Shown here piece by piece: positions 51,327 through 60,640 of a DNA stretch of 64,000 nt. Source of the stretch: Lachnospiraceae bacterium (GTDB lineage: Bacteria; Bacillota; Clostridia; Lachnospirales; Lachnospiraceae); the NCBI GenBank assembly GCA_022845895.1, contig AP025573.1:3196501-3260500 (forward strand), given 5' to 3'. The first letter of the stretch is position 1. Each line of letters opens with the position of its first letter. The translations under genes were made by a program, and so were the position numbers. Below the pieces are notes generated by a model. That model had not been told where the DNA came from. It searched no databases and worked only from the letters and a program-made list of their open reading frames with translations.

Positions 51327-52520
51327 CTATCTTATAGAATCATACAGTATACTTCGATATGCCAGCTTTCCACGCTTCATCGTCAATAACGGGACGAATA
51401 TCTCATCGAGCTGCATAACTTCTCCAAACTTGTCCGCAAGCTCCCAGTTATGCCGCTTAAGCCTGGTTATAAAAATATCCGCCTGGGCACCTGCTCTTAG
51501 TGTACCTATCCTTCCTTGCATACCCATGATACCCGCTGGTGTTGCAGTGACGGCTCTTACAACATCCTCAAGTTCCATTCCCGTTCCCAGAAACTGAGAC
51601 ATAACAGATAACAGCGAATGGATCTTAGACCCATAGATGCTGAATCCAATCACATCCGTACTGATAATATCCGGAGCAAAACCTTCTTTTAATGCCTCCC
51701 GGATAATCCTATTAGAATAGTTGACACGGCCACAGGCGCAGTCAAATAAAATCCCCTTCTTCCTCCCCGCCCGCACATAATCCGCAATTTTCCCGTCTTC
51801 TCCGAGGATAGTATAGTCGTTATCTCCCTGGAATATATGGCAGATGATGTCACCGGGACGCAGCAGAGACAAGATACGGTCATAGCCGCACGTCAGGTTT
51901 GTAGCATGGACACAGACTCTGCATCCGAACCTTTCGCCTAATTCAACTGCTCTTTCCAGCGGCTGCAGTTCAAGTGTTCCTGCAGTATTTGCCCCGATAC
52001 GCACTTTCAGTCCGAGCAGAACATCGCGATACCGGTTCAGCAGATATTCTATCTTAGAAATATTATAGAAATCCGGATCCAGATTCTCCAGATAGCATTC
52101 TGTGATAATCCCGGTAGCTGTCACATTTAAAAAGCATTTGATGTCAATCATGCTCCGGGTAAATACATTCGTGTACATTCCTTCAAAATTGGCCGTACCT
52201 CCCGATCCCGCGTCTACCGCTGCCGTAATCCCATTCGGCAGCGTGTACAGATCAGGATTCAGGCCAAAATCGCTGAGCTGGTACCCCAGATGGGTATGGA
52301 AGTCAATCAGCCCGGGCAGGACAAAGCAGTCTGTAGCGTCGATAACGCAAGCTTCTTCGCAAGAAACATCCTCTGACGGCTCTGCAATATAACCGCCTCT
52401 GATATATATATCTTTTCTGCCGGAGAATCCGGCCGCCGGATCTATCACATGACCGTTTCTGATAATATAGTCGTCCTTCAAGTATTTCACCTTCCAATCC
52501 TTACGCTGTATATTTCTCAT
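51327..52520 (-). CDS. Metallo-dependent amidohydrolase/deacetylase
   Basis: A 397-residue amidohydrolase-superfamily enzyme of the dihydroorotase/deacetylase-like branch. The first metal motif is LIDFHTHLGYQL, a Lys candidate is in GLKVRIGANTAG, further His in CRVCVHATN and IICHIFQGDND, and the Asp in ISTDVIGFS. A TTG at 52481 with GGAAGGTG before it is a possible alternative start, since relatives open near YIIRNGHVIDPAAG. It differs from the two ATZ/TRZ-like enzymes earlier in the window. Probably hydrolyses an amide, lactone or N-acyl group of the imported compound. Confidence 0.82.
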   Translation of the reverse strand: MRNIQRKDWKVKYLKDDYIIRNGHVIDPAAGFSGRKDIYIRGGYIAEPSEDVSCEEACVIDATDCFVLPGLIDFHTHLGYQLSDFGLNPDLYTLPNGITAAVDAGSGGTANFEGMYTNVFTRSMIDIKCFLNVTATGIITECYLENLDPDFYNISKIEYLLNRYRDVLLGLKVRIGANTAGTLELQPLERAVELGERFGCRVCVHATNLTCGYDRILSLLRPGDIICHIFQGDNDYTILGEDGKIADYVRAGRKKGILFDCACGRVNYSNRIIREALKEGFAPDIISTDVIGFSIYGSKIHSLLSVMSQFLGTGMELEDVVRAVTATPAGIMGMQGRIGTLRAGAQADIFITRLKRHNWELADKFGEVMQLDEIFVPLLTMKRGKLAYRSILYDSIR

Positions 52521-52522
52521 AT

Positions 52523-53488
52523 TTATCCGGCTTTCATAGCGCGCGTCTCCTTATTCGCCGTCAGCATAGCTGTAGCCAGCACGATACCGTAAAAGACATT
52601 TTCAAACCAGTAAGGCATACCGGCCAGACTCAGGCCCTTAAAGCCTGCTCCCAGCAACAGCAGCGACAATGCCACCCCACGGAGGTTGAACGTGCCCGGG
52701 CGGAATACTGTCACGCTCAGATAGACCGTTGCGTAGGCGGACATCAGATATTCCGGTCCTCTCTGAGGGTTGGCCGCCCTCGCCTGCCCAAGGATGAATA
52801 CCGCCCCTAGCGCCACGAACAGACCCGCGGCCATAAACGCTGCAATTCGATACCGTTTTGTATTGACACCTGACAGGTATGCCGTACGTTCATTCCCGCC
52901 GATGACATACAGTTTCTTCCCGAAGGGTGTGAATTCCAGGATAAAATACACGATAATCATCAGAATGGCCAATATGTATACGGGCAGTGCAATACTCAGA
53001 AGACGGCTGTTACATATTTCAACAACAATTCCCGGAATGTTCAGCGCAAGCACGCGCCCCCCGCTCATAGCCAGTGTCAGTCCATACATACAGATTCCCG
53101 TACCCATGGTGGCAACTGCATTCGGAATCTTGAGGAGCACAATCAGGCAGCCATTCAGAAGCCCGGCCAGTACTCCCGCCAGGAACATGGCGCCAATCAC
53201 CGCCATTGCCTGGCATCCCTTCTCAGACAGATATCCTCCCACCATCAAAGTAAAGGCGGTCATATATCCAAGTGACATGTCAAACTCTCCGATTACAAGT
53301 ATGAAGATGGCTCCCAACGCCACACTGCCTATAACAGCCTGTCCGATTAAAATCCGGCTCCAGTTGCTCAGTGTTAAAAAGCTTGGATTCAGCACCGAAA
53401 ACAAGACTATGATGATTGCGAAGACAAGGAGCATCCCGTATCTGCTTCTTATATTTTTCCAGTTTGTTTCTTGTAATATCTTTTTCAT
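52523..53488 (-). CDS. ABC importer permease B (RbsC-like)
   Basis: A 321-residue polytopic membrane protein, RbsC family: AIFILVIGEFDMSLGYMTAF, LYVIGGNERTAYLSGVNTKR and about ten hydrophobic segments. Its ATG at 53488 overlaps the ATPase stop (ATGA). With permease A (55035-56009) it would give a heterodimeric channel, unlike the single-permease system at 33541. Confidence 0.9.
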   Translation of the reverse strand: MKKILQETNWKNIRSRYGMLLVFAIIIVLFSVLNPSFLTLSNWSRILIGQAVIGSVALGAIFILVIGEFDMSLGYMTAFTLMVGGYLSEKGCQAMAVIGAMFLAGVLAGLLNGCLIVLLKIPNAVATMGTGICMYGLTLAMSGGRVLALNIPGIVVEICNSRLLSIALPVYILAILMIIVYFILEFTPFGKKLYVIGGNERTAYLSGVNTKRYRIAAFMAAGLFVALGAVFILGQARAANPQRGPEYLMSAYATVYLSVTVFRPGTFNLRGVALSLLLLGAGFKGLSLAGMPYWFENVFYGIVLATAMLTANKETRAMKAG

Positions 53489-55020
53489 ACGTAACACCAC
53501 CTTGCTATTGATTTCCGCGTCAGTGTGCCGTCGCTTTTGAGCAGCTCATGCGCTATCTCACCTTTGCGAAGGACGATTACCCTGTCACACAGCGATGCAA
53601 GCTGCTCTGGTTCCGTCGAAAAGACAATGATTCCCACATGATTCCTGGCGGATTCTTTAAGAGCCGCAAAGATTTTTATTCGTGCCCCGGGATCCACTCC
53701 ATAGGTCGGATCATCCAATACCAATACTTTCGGACACGTAAAGAGCCACTTTGCTACGATGGACTTCTGCTGATTCCCACCTGAGAACTTGGCAAACTGC
53801 TGGTTCGCAAGCGGAGGCCGGATATCCAGCTCCTCAATTGCTGTCTCAACAGCTTCATAAGCTTTTTTGTTCTTTAAGAAAAATCTGTTTTCCAACGGCA
53901 ATATCACATTTTCACGCAGCGTACGGTTCATGACGCCGCCTTGCCTTGGACGGTCCGTCGGCACGAGGGAGATTCCTCTCTCTATTCCTTTCCCCGGTGT
54001 CATCTTCTTCGGAAGCTTCTCACCATCCAATCGTATCTCACCGGACTTCCACTTGCCCGATCCTCCCAGAATATATGGCAGTTCAGCTGTCCCGCTGTCT
54101 GACATGCCGACTATCCCCAGGATTTCTCCTCTGTTTAATGCAAACGATATTCCTTGAATCTTATCTGCATATAAATCATCCACTTGCAGCAACGCACCTT
54201 CCTTCTTCTGCTGCAAAGTTGAGCCGACCGAATCCCACAGACGGGATATGCCAACTCGCTCCTCTGTCTTTAAAGACTGCTCGCTCTTAAGCATTTTAGA
54301 TATTATAAAATCCTGGTCTATACCTGACAAAGTTCCAGAATACACGACTTTTCCATCGTTTAATATAGTCGCGTCATCGCACATCTCCATGACAGATTTC
54401 AGCCTGTGTGTCACCATTATGACCGGTATGCCTAGCTTTGCAGCCTTTCGCGCTTTTGCAAGGAAGCGTTTTGCCTCGTCTTCTGGAACAGATGCATCTG
54501 CCTCGTCAAGAATGAGTACCTTCGTATCTGACAGCTCCTCATCCTTCCCCATCGCGATTGCCATTGCCACCATACTCCGCTCCGTAGCGCTAATCTGGCC
54601 GACAAGCTTTCTGCAGGGAAGATCTATATCCCAGAACCGAAGCAGCTCTTCGCTATACTCGTAAAGCTTTTTCCACTGTATCTTTCCAAACTTGTTTTTG
54701 GGGTACCCCCGCATGACAGCAATGCTCTCTGCAATGGAAAGCGCATCTATCAGAGGTGCCTCCTGATGGACCGCCCGAATCCCAAGCCTCTTTGCCATAT
54801 TTGGGTCTTTTATCTCCTGAAACTTCTGACCGTTAATACCTATATGGGCAGCAGGTTCGGGACTGTAGATGCCCGTCAGCACCTTGACGAGCGTAGACTT
54901 GCCGCTGCCATTTGCTCCTAATACCGCGTGCACCCTCCCGTCTCCAAATGTTATGTCCACATCTTTCAATGCATACAATCCGGGAAATCTCACCGTCAGC
55001 TTCTTAACATGAATCGGCAT
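53485..55020 (-). CDS. Sugar-type ABC importer ATPase (two ATPase domains)
   Basis: A 511-residue double ATPase. Domain 1 has Walker A GANGSGKSTLVKVL and Walker B VLILDEADASVPE, where Ala-Asp replaces Pro-Thr. Domain 2 has GMSDSGTAELPYILGG, signature FSGGNQQKSIVAKWL and VLVLDDPTYGVD. The two altered Walker B regions suggest one site is weak, as is common in RbsA-like proteins. Start ATG 55020 follows GGGAGGAGG. Confidence 0.9.
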   Translation of the reverse strand: MPIHVKKLTVRFPGLYALKDVDITFGDGRVHAVLGANGSGKSTLVKVLTGIYSPEPAAHIGINGQKFQEIKDPNMAKRLGIRAVHQEAPLIDALSIAESIAVMRGYPKNKFGKIQWKKLYEYSEELLRFWDIDLPCRKLVGQISATERSMVAMAIAMGKDEELSDTKVLILDEADASVPEDEAKRFLAKARKAAKLGIPVIMVTHRLKSVMEMCDDATILNDGKVVYSGTLSGIDQDFIISKMLKSEQSLKTEERVGISRLWDSVGSTLQQKKEGALLQVDDLYADKIQGISFALNRGEILGIVGMSDSGTAELPYILGGSGKWKSGEIRLDGEKLPKKMTPGKGIERGISLVPTDRPRQGGVMNRTLRENVILPLENRFFLKNKKAYEAVETAIEELDIRPPLANQQFAKFSGGNQQKSIVAKWLFTCPKVLVLDDPTYGVDPGARIKIFAALKESARNHVGIIVFSTEPEQLASLCDRVIVLRKGEIAHELLKSDGTLTRKSIARWCYV

Positions 55021-55034
55021 ATGCTTCCTCCTCC

Positions 55035-56009
55035 CTATATGAGCCCATGGGCATGGCGCTCCCATATCGATATCAGGACTGCCATAATCAATACAATCCC
55101 ATTAAACAAGTGTTCCATCCAATATGTGGCTCCAATCAGTCCAAGCCCGTTTACTCCTACGCCTACTACCAGGATAGCCAGAACGAGGCCTGCGATATTA
55201 TAGGTTCCTAGTTTATAGGCCGCCATACTTAACAGGGCGATTGCATATGCCGGCATGAGCATCTCCATACCATAAGACGGATTGGCGCTTCCCGATTGGC
55301 CAAGCTGTGATATTGCTGCAATCCCTGTAAACAGCCCGGCAAGCATAAACACGATAATACGTACCCTGTCGGTCTTGATTCCACCAAGATACGCAACCCG
55401 TTCAGAACCACCGATTGCATACAGACTGCGTCCAAAGCTCGTATGTTCTAATATGTAATACATGACTGCCAGCAGCAAAATCATCGCCCAAGTACAATAT
55501 CCCAACCCAAGGAATCTCTTCTGCCCGAAAGCGATGACTACCTTCGGTATATTGCTGGACAGTACGTTTCCACCGCTCATTCCGGTCGTAAAACCGCTCA
55601 GCGTTATTCCCACGGCAAGAGTCGATATGAAAGAACTGACCCTGAATTTCACCGTCATTATCCCGCTTATCAGCCCTGCGAAGACAGCGGCCAGCAGCAT
55701 CGCCGGTATGACGACAGCCGCTCCCTGGCCTTTCTGTGAAAGCCACGCCCCAAGCATCATGCAGAAGCCGAGAAGGTACCCGAGAGACAGGTCAAATTCA
55801 TTTACGACCAGAATCATCAGCGCACCGATAGACATGCATCCTGTCGTCACTTGTATCATCAAGATATTGCTCAGGTTTCTCGCCGATAGAAAGGATTCTG
55901 TCTGTACGGAGAAAAACAAAATCAGAATACCCAGCAGAATTATCAGAATATAACGCCGCAAAAAATTAATAATGAGGGGTTTTCCACCTTTACTTTTATT
56001 CGTATCCAT
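55035..56009 (-). CDS. ABC importer permease A (RbsC-like)
   Basis: A 324-residue membrane protein of the RbsC family, paralogous to permease B: ALMILVVNEFDLSLGYLLGF, LYAIGGSERVAYLGGIKTDR and AYKLGTYNIAGLVLAILVVG. GAGGAGG stands before ATG 56009; the longer frame is unlikely. It lies 66 bases after the lipoprotein gene. Confidence 0.9.
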   Translation of the reverse strand: MDTNKSKGGKPLIINFLRRYILIILLGILILFFSVQTESFLSARNLSNILMIQVTTGCMSIGALMILVVNEFDLSLGYLLGFCMMLGAWLSQKGQGAAVVIPAMLLAAVFAGLISGIMTVKFRVSSFISTLAVGITLSGFTTGMSGGNVLSSNIPKVVIAFGQKRFLGLGYCTWAMILLLAVMYYILEHTSFGRSLYAIGGSERVAYLGGIKTDRVRIIVFMLAGLFTGIAAISQLGQSGSANPSYGMEMLMPAYAIALLSMAAYKLGTYNIAGLVLAILVVGVGVNGLGLIGATYWMEHLFNGIVLIMAVLISIWERHAHGLI

Positions 56010-56075
56010 AATTGGCCTCCTCATAAATTTCTGCTGCCAAATGTAGATAGACACATTTGGCAGCAGTCTGACGAC

Positions 56076-57242
56076 TTATTTCCACAATGCCTTGAATTCC
56101 TTTTCATAATCGAAGAAGGAAAGCGCCGTCCAGTCCGTCCCCTGTTCTGGGAGGTTGGTCGCGTCAAGCACCGTATATGGCAGATTCTCACCCATAGGAG
56201 CGCTGTACTCCTCACCGTTCAGGTAACGGATATACTGATCTATTACAGCGTACCCCATATAGTTATTATCATAAGCTGCTGTCGCAACCTGTACATTTTC
56301 TTCACGTATGTATTCAATATTCTGCTGGATACCGAGTACGCTGATGACTTTTACGTCGTTCATCCCCGCCTGGTTCAGGCCTTCTACTATGACCGCCGCA
56401 GCCGGATCATATGCCACAAAGACATACTTACAGTCAGGATGCTTCGTCAAATATGACGTTACGTTTCGAATCAGAGTATCACCAACCTGTGAACCAGTAA
56501 ACCAGAAGCTGTCATCTACCTCCATATCCGAAAGCTTCAGTTCATCCAGAAGGCCAACACGAAGGGCACGGCAGGATGGAGCTTCGTTTGCGTCCACAAT
56601 CACGATCTCCCCTTCATTCCCTGCATCATTGACAATCCAGTCTGCGATAGCAGAGCCTACTGCTGCATAGTCCGGGGACACGCCAAATTCATAAGTCAGC
56701 TGACCCTCTTCCATCTCCATCTCAGGATTCGGGTCGAAGATACCTGTGGAGCATGTTGTAACTACTATGCCAGCATCTGCTGCTTCTTTCAGACCCTGCT
56801 GGATTGTAGCCGGGTCTACAGAGCATACACATATCATATCTGCCCCCCAGGAAACGGCGTTCATAATCATCTCGTTCTGCTGTGAAGAGCTCCCTGCCCC
56901 GTCATAAAACTGATACGTCCAGCCCAGCTCATCACAGATATCCTGCATCGTGTACAGAGGAGCCACACAGCCTTGCAGCGCTGCATTTGCAGAGACAAGT
57001 GCTATCTTCTTCCCATCAGGGACAGCACCTGCAGTCTCTTTTGGCCCCTGGAAGCTTGTCGGAGTAACACCCATCGCTGCCTCCGCTTTTTCGGTCCAGT
57101 CCGTGCCGTCTTCCCCCACAACCGCTTCTTTTTTTTCCGATTTTCCCGAACTGCCGGACTCTCCCGAGTCAGAAGAACAGCCTGACATGAGACCTGCGAG
57201 AAGCAGCAGACACATTACCATACTTAACATTTTCTTTTTCAT
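56076..57242 (-). CDS. Sugar-type substrate-binding lipoprotein 2
   Basis: A 388-residue exported binding protein. The signal ends in the lipobox LLAGLMSGCSS, followed by a Ser/Gly/Lys linker. Type 1 binding-fold text includes GKKIALVSANAALQGC, VSWGADMICVCSVDPATI, GEIVIVDANEAPSCRALRV and YVFVAYDPAAAVIVEGL. It has a long N-terminal extension compared with RbsB. It lies 150 bases downstream of glycyl-radical enzyme 2; this A/T-rich gap may hold its own promoter. Confidence 0.9.
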   Translation of the reverse strand: MKKKMLSMVMCLLLLAGLMSGCSSDSGESGSSGKSEKKEAVVGEDGTDWTEKAEAAMGVTPTSFQGPKETAGAVPDGKKIALVSANAALQGCVAPLYTMQDICDELGWTYQFYDGAGSSSQQNEMIMNAVSWGADMICVCSVDPATIQQGLKEAADAGIVVTTCSTGIFDPNPEMEMEEGQLTYEFGVSPDYAAVGSAIADWIVNDAGNEGEIVIVDANEAPSCRALRVGLLDELKLSDMEVDDSFWFTGSQVGDTLIRNVTSYLTKHPDCKYVFVAYDPAAAVIVEGLNQAGMNDVKVISVLGIQQNIEYIREENVQVATAAYDNNYMGYAVIDQYIRYLNGEEYSAPMGENLPYTVLDATNLPEQGTDWTALSFFDYEKEFKALWK

Positions 57243-57392
57243 ACCTGTTTCCTCCTTTTTTATTTTACAGGATTTGTTTTATAGTAATTATATTGTAACT
57301 TATTAACAAAAACACAAACATGAGTCATACTGTTTTCAATTTATGATTTTCTGTCATTTTATTTAATCCGGTGTATGTTATTAGATTAAAAA

Positions 57393-59681
57393 TCAGAAAC
57401 TGTGTTTTGTCTTACGTATGATGCTCTCCTGCATCTCCTCAGACAGTGAGATGAAGTAAGCCGACATCCCGCCGAGCCGTACACGCAGACTTTTGTGCCG
57501 CATCGGATCCTTTCTGGCATCTTCCAGCATCTGTGCGTTGACGCCTGTGATTGTCAGCATCAGGCCGCCCAAATCAAAATATGACCGGATCAGTCCCGTC
57601 ATACGGCTGATTCCCTGGGGACCAGACACTTCATTCGGGTTCACCTGCATATCCAGCGGCCCGCCGATGGCGTAAGGGAGCCAGTCCAGCGTCGTTACAG
57701 ACCGAATCAGCGCCGTCGGCCCGGCCTTGTCCATACCGATGACCGGAGATACGTTACTTCCTATCGGTTCCTGGGATAAGCGCCCGTCTGCAGACGCGCC
57801 TATATCATGCCCCCACTTAGCATAGAATTCAAAAGTGGCTATGCCGAGCCCTATCATGTATTTTCCTGTGCCTTCTGCCCTGAGCCGGTCTGCAATAACT
57901 TTAAAATCCTCCACCAGCCCTCTTGCAATCTCGTCGCAGTACGGCTCATCGTTGCCAAACTTCGGCACATGATTACAGATATACTGATGTAAGGCCTCAT
58001 ATCCTTTAAAGTTTGCTCTTGTCGCCTCTGCCAACTCTGTAAGCGTAATCCTCTGCTCTTCAAATACAAGTTTCTTAATCACTGTCAGAGAATCCACACA
58101 ACCGGAGAACCCACAGAGCATGAGGGTAAAGATATCATACACAGCTCCTCCGTCCGAATACTCCCTGCCCCGCTTTATGCAGTCATCCATGAAGGCCGAC
58201 AATAACGGGGAAGGTGCGATATCGCTTCTCGCTTTTGAGAACCGTATCTTATTCCTTATCTCAGTGCGTGCATTGTCTTCCAGTATACGGAGGAAGACCT
58301 TGTAAAAAGACTCATAGCCGCTATAGCTGCTCAAAGGTGGCAGCCCCTCTTTTTCCACACGGCCGCGCACTAGACTTCTGCCTTGCTGAAGCTGGTATTC
58401 CAGCATCTGCAACACCTGGTTCATACAGAAGCTAAAGCTTGTCTTTCCCGGAATAAGGGTCTCCCAGCACCCATCGTTGGAATAATTTCTGGCTTCTCTA
58501 AGAGGTATCCCCATCCGGACCAGTCCTTCTATAATCGGCTCATCATTATACAGCACCGGTTCTCCGGCTCCTTTGCGAAGAATGGACGCACACAGCTCAT
58601 AGAGCTTTTGCGGGGTATTTTTATGGAAACGCACCGACATTGTCGGTGTCACCGCTTCCAGGAACTTCCACCCTTCTAATATGAGGTAGGTCAGGTCATT
58701 GGTCGCATCCACACCCTCGCCGTCCATACCACCGAGAATCATATTGATAAGCCAGTGGTTGGCAGAGGTACCGTAATTATAGCTTTCATCATTGTCGTAG
58801 GTAGCTGCGTCTTCCTGTTCCATATCCCTGCCGTTAAACTGGCTGTCCATATCTCCCAGATGCATCTCCCACTGTTCAGGCTTAAGTTGCACACGCTCGC
58901 TGAATTTGGCAAGCCAGCTTATGATAAGTTCTTCTGCCTGTTCTTCTGTTATCCGTCCGGCCGCGATATCTGCTTTATAGTAAGGGTACAGATACTGGTC
59001 CGACCTTCCGATGGGAAGGAACTCCATGGTACTATGGAAGAAGGCGAATAAGAGCCACACCGACTGCAGCGCTTCCTGAAATGTCTCAGAAGGATTTTCC
59101 GGCACCCTGGAACACACCTCCATCATCTGGAGCAGTTCTTTTTTCCTGGCCTCCTCCCTTTCCTGCTTGGCTTCCTGGCGCAGAAGTTCCACATAACGTC
59201 CTGCCAGAATTCCGACCGCATTAAGGCTGATAAGCATAGACGCATACAGATGATCCGTCTCTTCATCCAGCTCTCCGCTTCTCTCTTTTTCCCGGCGCGA
59301 CTCTTCTATCTCTTCCCGCACCCCCTTAAGCCCAATCCGGAGCAGCTTTTCATAATCGGCCGGATGATGCCCTGCGACAGACTTTACCGTATATCCGCAT
59401 CTGGCTGCTCTTTCCTCTTCCTCCGGAAGGGCATAGACAGGAAAACATCTTCCAAACCCTACTGAGGCCATGGTAGGAACTCCCACAATAAGCTCATCCG
59501 GACGCACAGAGACAGGCATATATTTTGCCACATGCTCTATAGCCAGAGCTTTGCGGATAATCAAAGGCTTTTTCTTTATCTCTTCCTCTGTCAGTATTGT
59601 TTCTCCTTCTCCCCACCATTCCTTTTTTTTCATAAAATCTTCATCAAATAACCGCACCTTGATTCGATCACTTCTCGTCAA
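57393..59681 (-). CDS. Glycyl-radical enzyme 2, substrate unknown
   Basis: A 762-residue pyruvate-formate-lyase superfamily enzyme. The active site is NYSNDGCWETLIPG, with thiyl Cys405 and the base Glu407 in place, so an eliminase (dehydratase or C-N/C-S lyase) mechanism is possible. Trp between them replaces the usual Val. The glycyl motif is VRLGGMSAYF, radical on Gly738, where Gly-Gly-Met replaces Ala-Gly-Tyr. A TTG start at 59681 follows GGGAGGG and overlaps the activase stop. Upstream lie the activase and an aldehyde dehydrogenase; downstream an importer. I infer a diol- or polyol-like substrate dehydrated to an aldehyde. Confidence 0.9.
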   Translation of the reverse strand: MTRSDRIKVRLFDEDFMKKKEWWGEGETILTEEEIKKKPLIIRKALAIEHVAKYMPVSVRPDELIVGVPTMASVGFGRCFPVYALPEEEERAARCGYTVKSVAGHHPADYEKLLRIGLKGVREEIEESRREKERSGELDEETDHLYASMLISLNAVGILAGRYVELLRQEAKQEREEARKKELLQMMEVCSRVPENPSETFQEALQSVWLLFAFFHSTMEFLPIGRSDQYLYPYYKADIAAGRITEEQAEELIISWLAKFSERVQLKPEQWEMHLGDMDSQFNGRDMEQEDAATYDNDESYNYGTSANHWLINMILGGMDGEGVDATNDLTYLILEGWKFLEAVTPTMSVRFHKNTPQKLYELCASILRKGAGEPVLYNDEPIIEGLVRMGIPLREARNYSNDGCWETLIPGKTSFSFCMNQVLQMLEYQLQQGRSLVRGRVEKEGLPPLSSYSGYESFYKVFLRILEDNARTEIRNKIRFSKARSDIAPSPLLSAFMDDCIKRGREYSDGGAVYDIFTLMLCGFSGCVDSLTVIKKLVFEEQRITLTELAEATRANFKGYEALHQYICNHVPKFGNDEPYCDEIARGLVEDFKVIADRLRAEGTGKYMIGLGIATFEFYAKWGHDIGASADGRLSQEPIGSNVSPVIGMDKAGPTALIRSVTTLDWLPYAIGGPLDMQVNPNEVSGPQGISRMTGLIRSYFDLGGLMLTITGVNAQMLEDARKDPMRHKSLRVRLGGMSAYFISLSEEMQESIIRKTKHSF

Positions 59682-60628
59682 TCCAATCCCTCCCTTTTCT
59701 CTATGTCCTTCTTATATATTCCGCCGCCACCTATGTCTGCCGGTATCCCCTTGTTTTCTATAAGCGACCGTACAGCTTCAATCTCTTCCTCTTCCATAAG
59801 CCTGCGCCCCTCAAATGAATAGCGGCGCCCGAGGGCTCTCCACTTTTCTTCTCCCGCCTGATGGAATGGCAGAAGATGTATCTCTCTTGCTCCCACCTCT
59901 ATGGCAAGCGAGCATACCTGCTCAATATTCGTCACTGTATCATTTACACCCGGTATGAGAGGAAACCGGATAATGATATGCCTGCACATTGCGCCTGCCC
60001 TCCTTATATTAGCGAGAATCTGTCTGTTAGAGACGCCAGTATACTTCTTATGTTCATTCTCATCCATATGTTTTATGTCGAAGAGAAGGCAGTCTGTCTT
60101 CCCGGCCAGTTGCACAAAGGTATCTTCGCTGCAATAACCGCATGTCTCTATGGCAGTGTGAACATTCTGCTCTCTGAGCGTATCCAGAAGACGCCCCGCA
60201 AATCTGCTCTGGTACACCGGCTCTCCGCCGCTTAAGGTGACTCCTCCTCCGGTTCGGTCATAAAATACTTTGTCCCGCTTTACGGTCTCCACAATCTCCT
60301 CCACTGTGTATCCTTTTCCTGCCATCTTTCTTGCCCGGGAAGGGCAGATTTGAGCGCACAGCCCACATTCCCGGCACTTATCCCTGTCGGTCCGGGCCCC
60401 GCAGGCGGCCTGTGCCGGGCAGGAGGCACTGCACAGGCCGCAGCCGATGCAGCCTTCCGGATAAAGCATCAGCTCTGGACGGACATGCCACGTCTCCGGA
60501 TTCTGACACCACCGGCATCTGAGCGGACAGCCTTTGAAAAAGATTAAGGTGCGTATGCCCGGTCCGTCATGAACGCTGTAGCGCTGGATATCTGTAATTA
60601 TTCCCGTAAATGGTCTGTCTGCTTCCAT
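59678..60628 (-). CDS. Glycyl-radical enzyme activase 2 (radical SAM with ferredoxin insert)
   Basis: A 316-residue activase. The SAM cluster motif is CPLRCRWCQNPE after HDGPGIRTLIFFKG. A two-cluster ferredoxin insert follows (CIGCGLCSASCP and CRECGLCAQICP), as in activases for eliminase-type enzymes; GGGVTLSGGEPVYQ and DIKHMDENEH complete the core. ATG 60628 fits the AAAGGAT site best; ATG 60637 is an alternative. It is encoded 12 bases after the aldehyde dehydrogenase and overlaps the enzyme gene. Confidence 0.92.
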   Translation of the reverse strand: MEADRPFTGIITDIQRYSVHDGPGIRTLIFFKGCPLRCRWCQNPETWHVRPELMLYPEGCIGCGLCSASCPAQAACGARTDRDKCRECGLCAQICPSRARKMAGKGYTVEEIVETVKRDKVFYDRTGGGVTLSGGEPVYQSRFAGRLLDTLREQNVHTAIETCGYCSEDTFVQLAGKTDCLLFDIKHMDENEHKKYTGVSNRQILANIRRAGAMCRHIIIRFPLIPGVNDTVTNIEQVCSLAIEVGAREIHLLPFHQAGEEKWRALGRRYSFEGRRLMEEEEIEAVRSLIENKGIPADIGGGGIYKKDIEKREGLD

Positions 60629-60640
60629 CTCTATCATCCT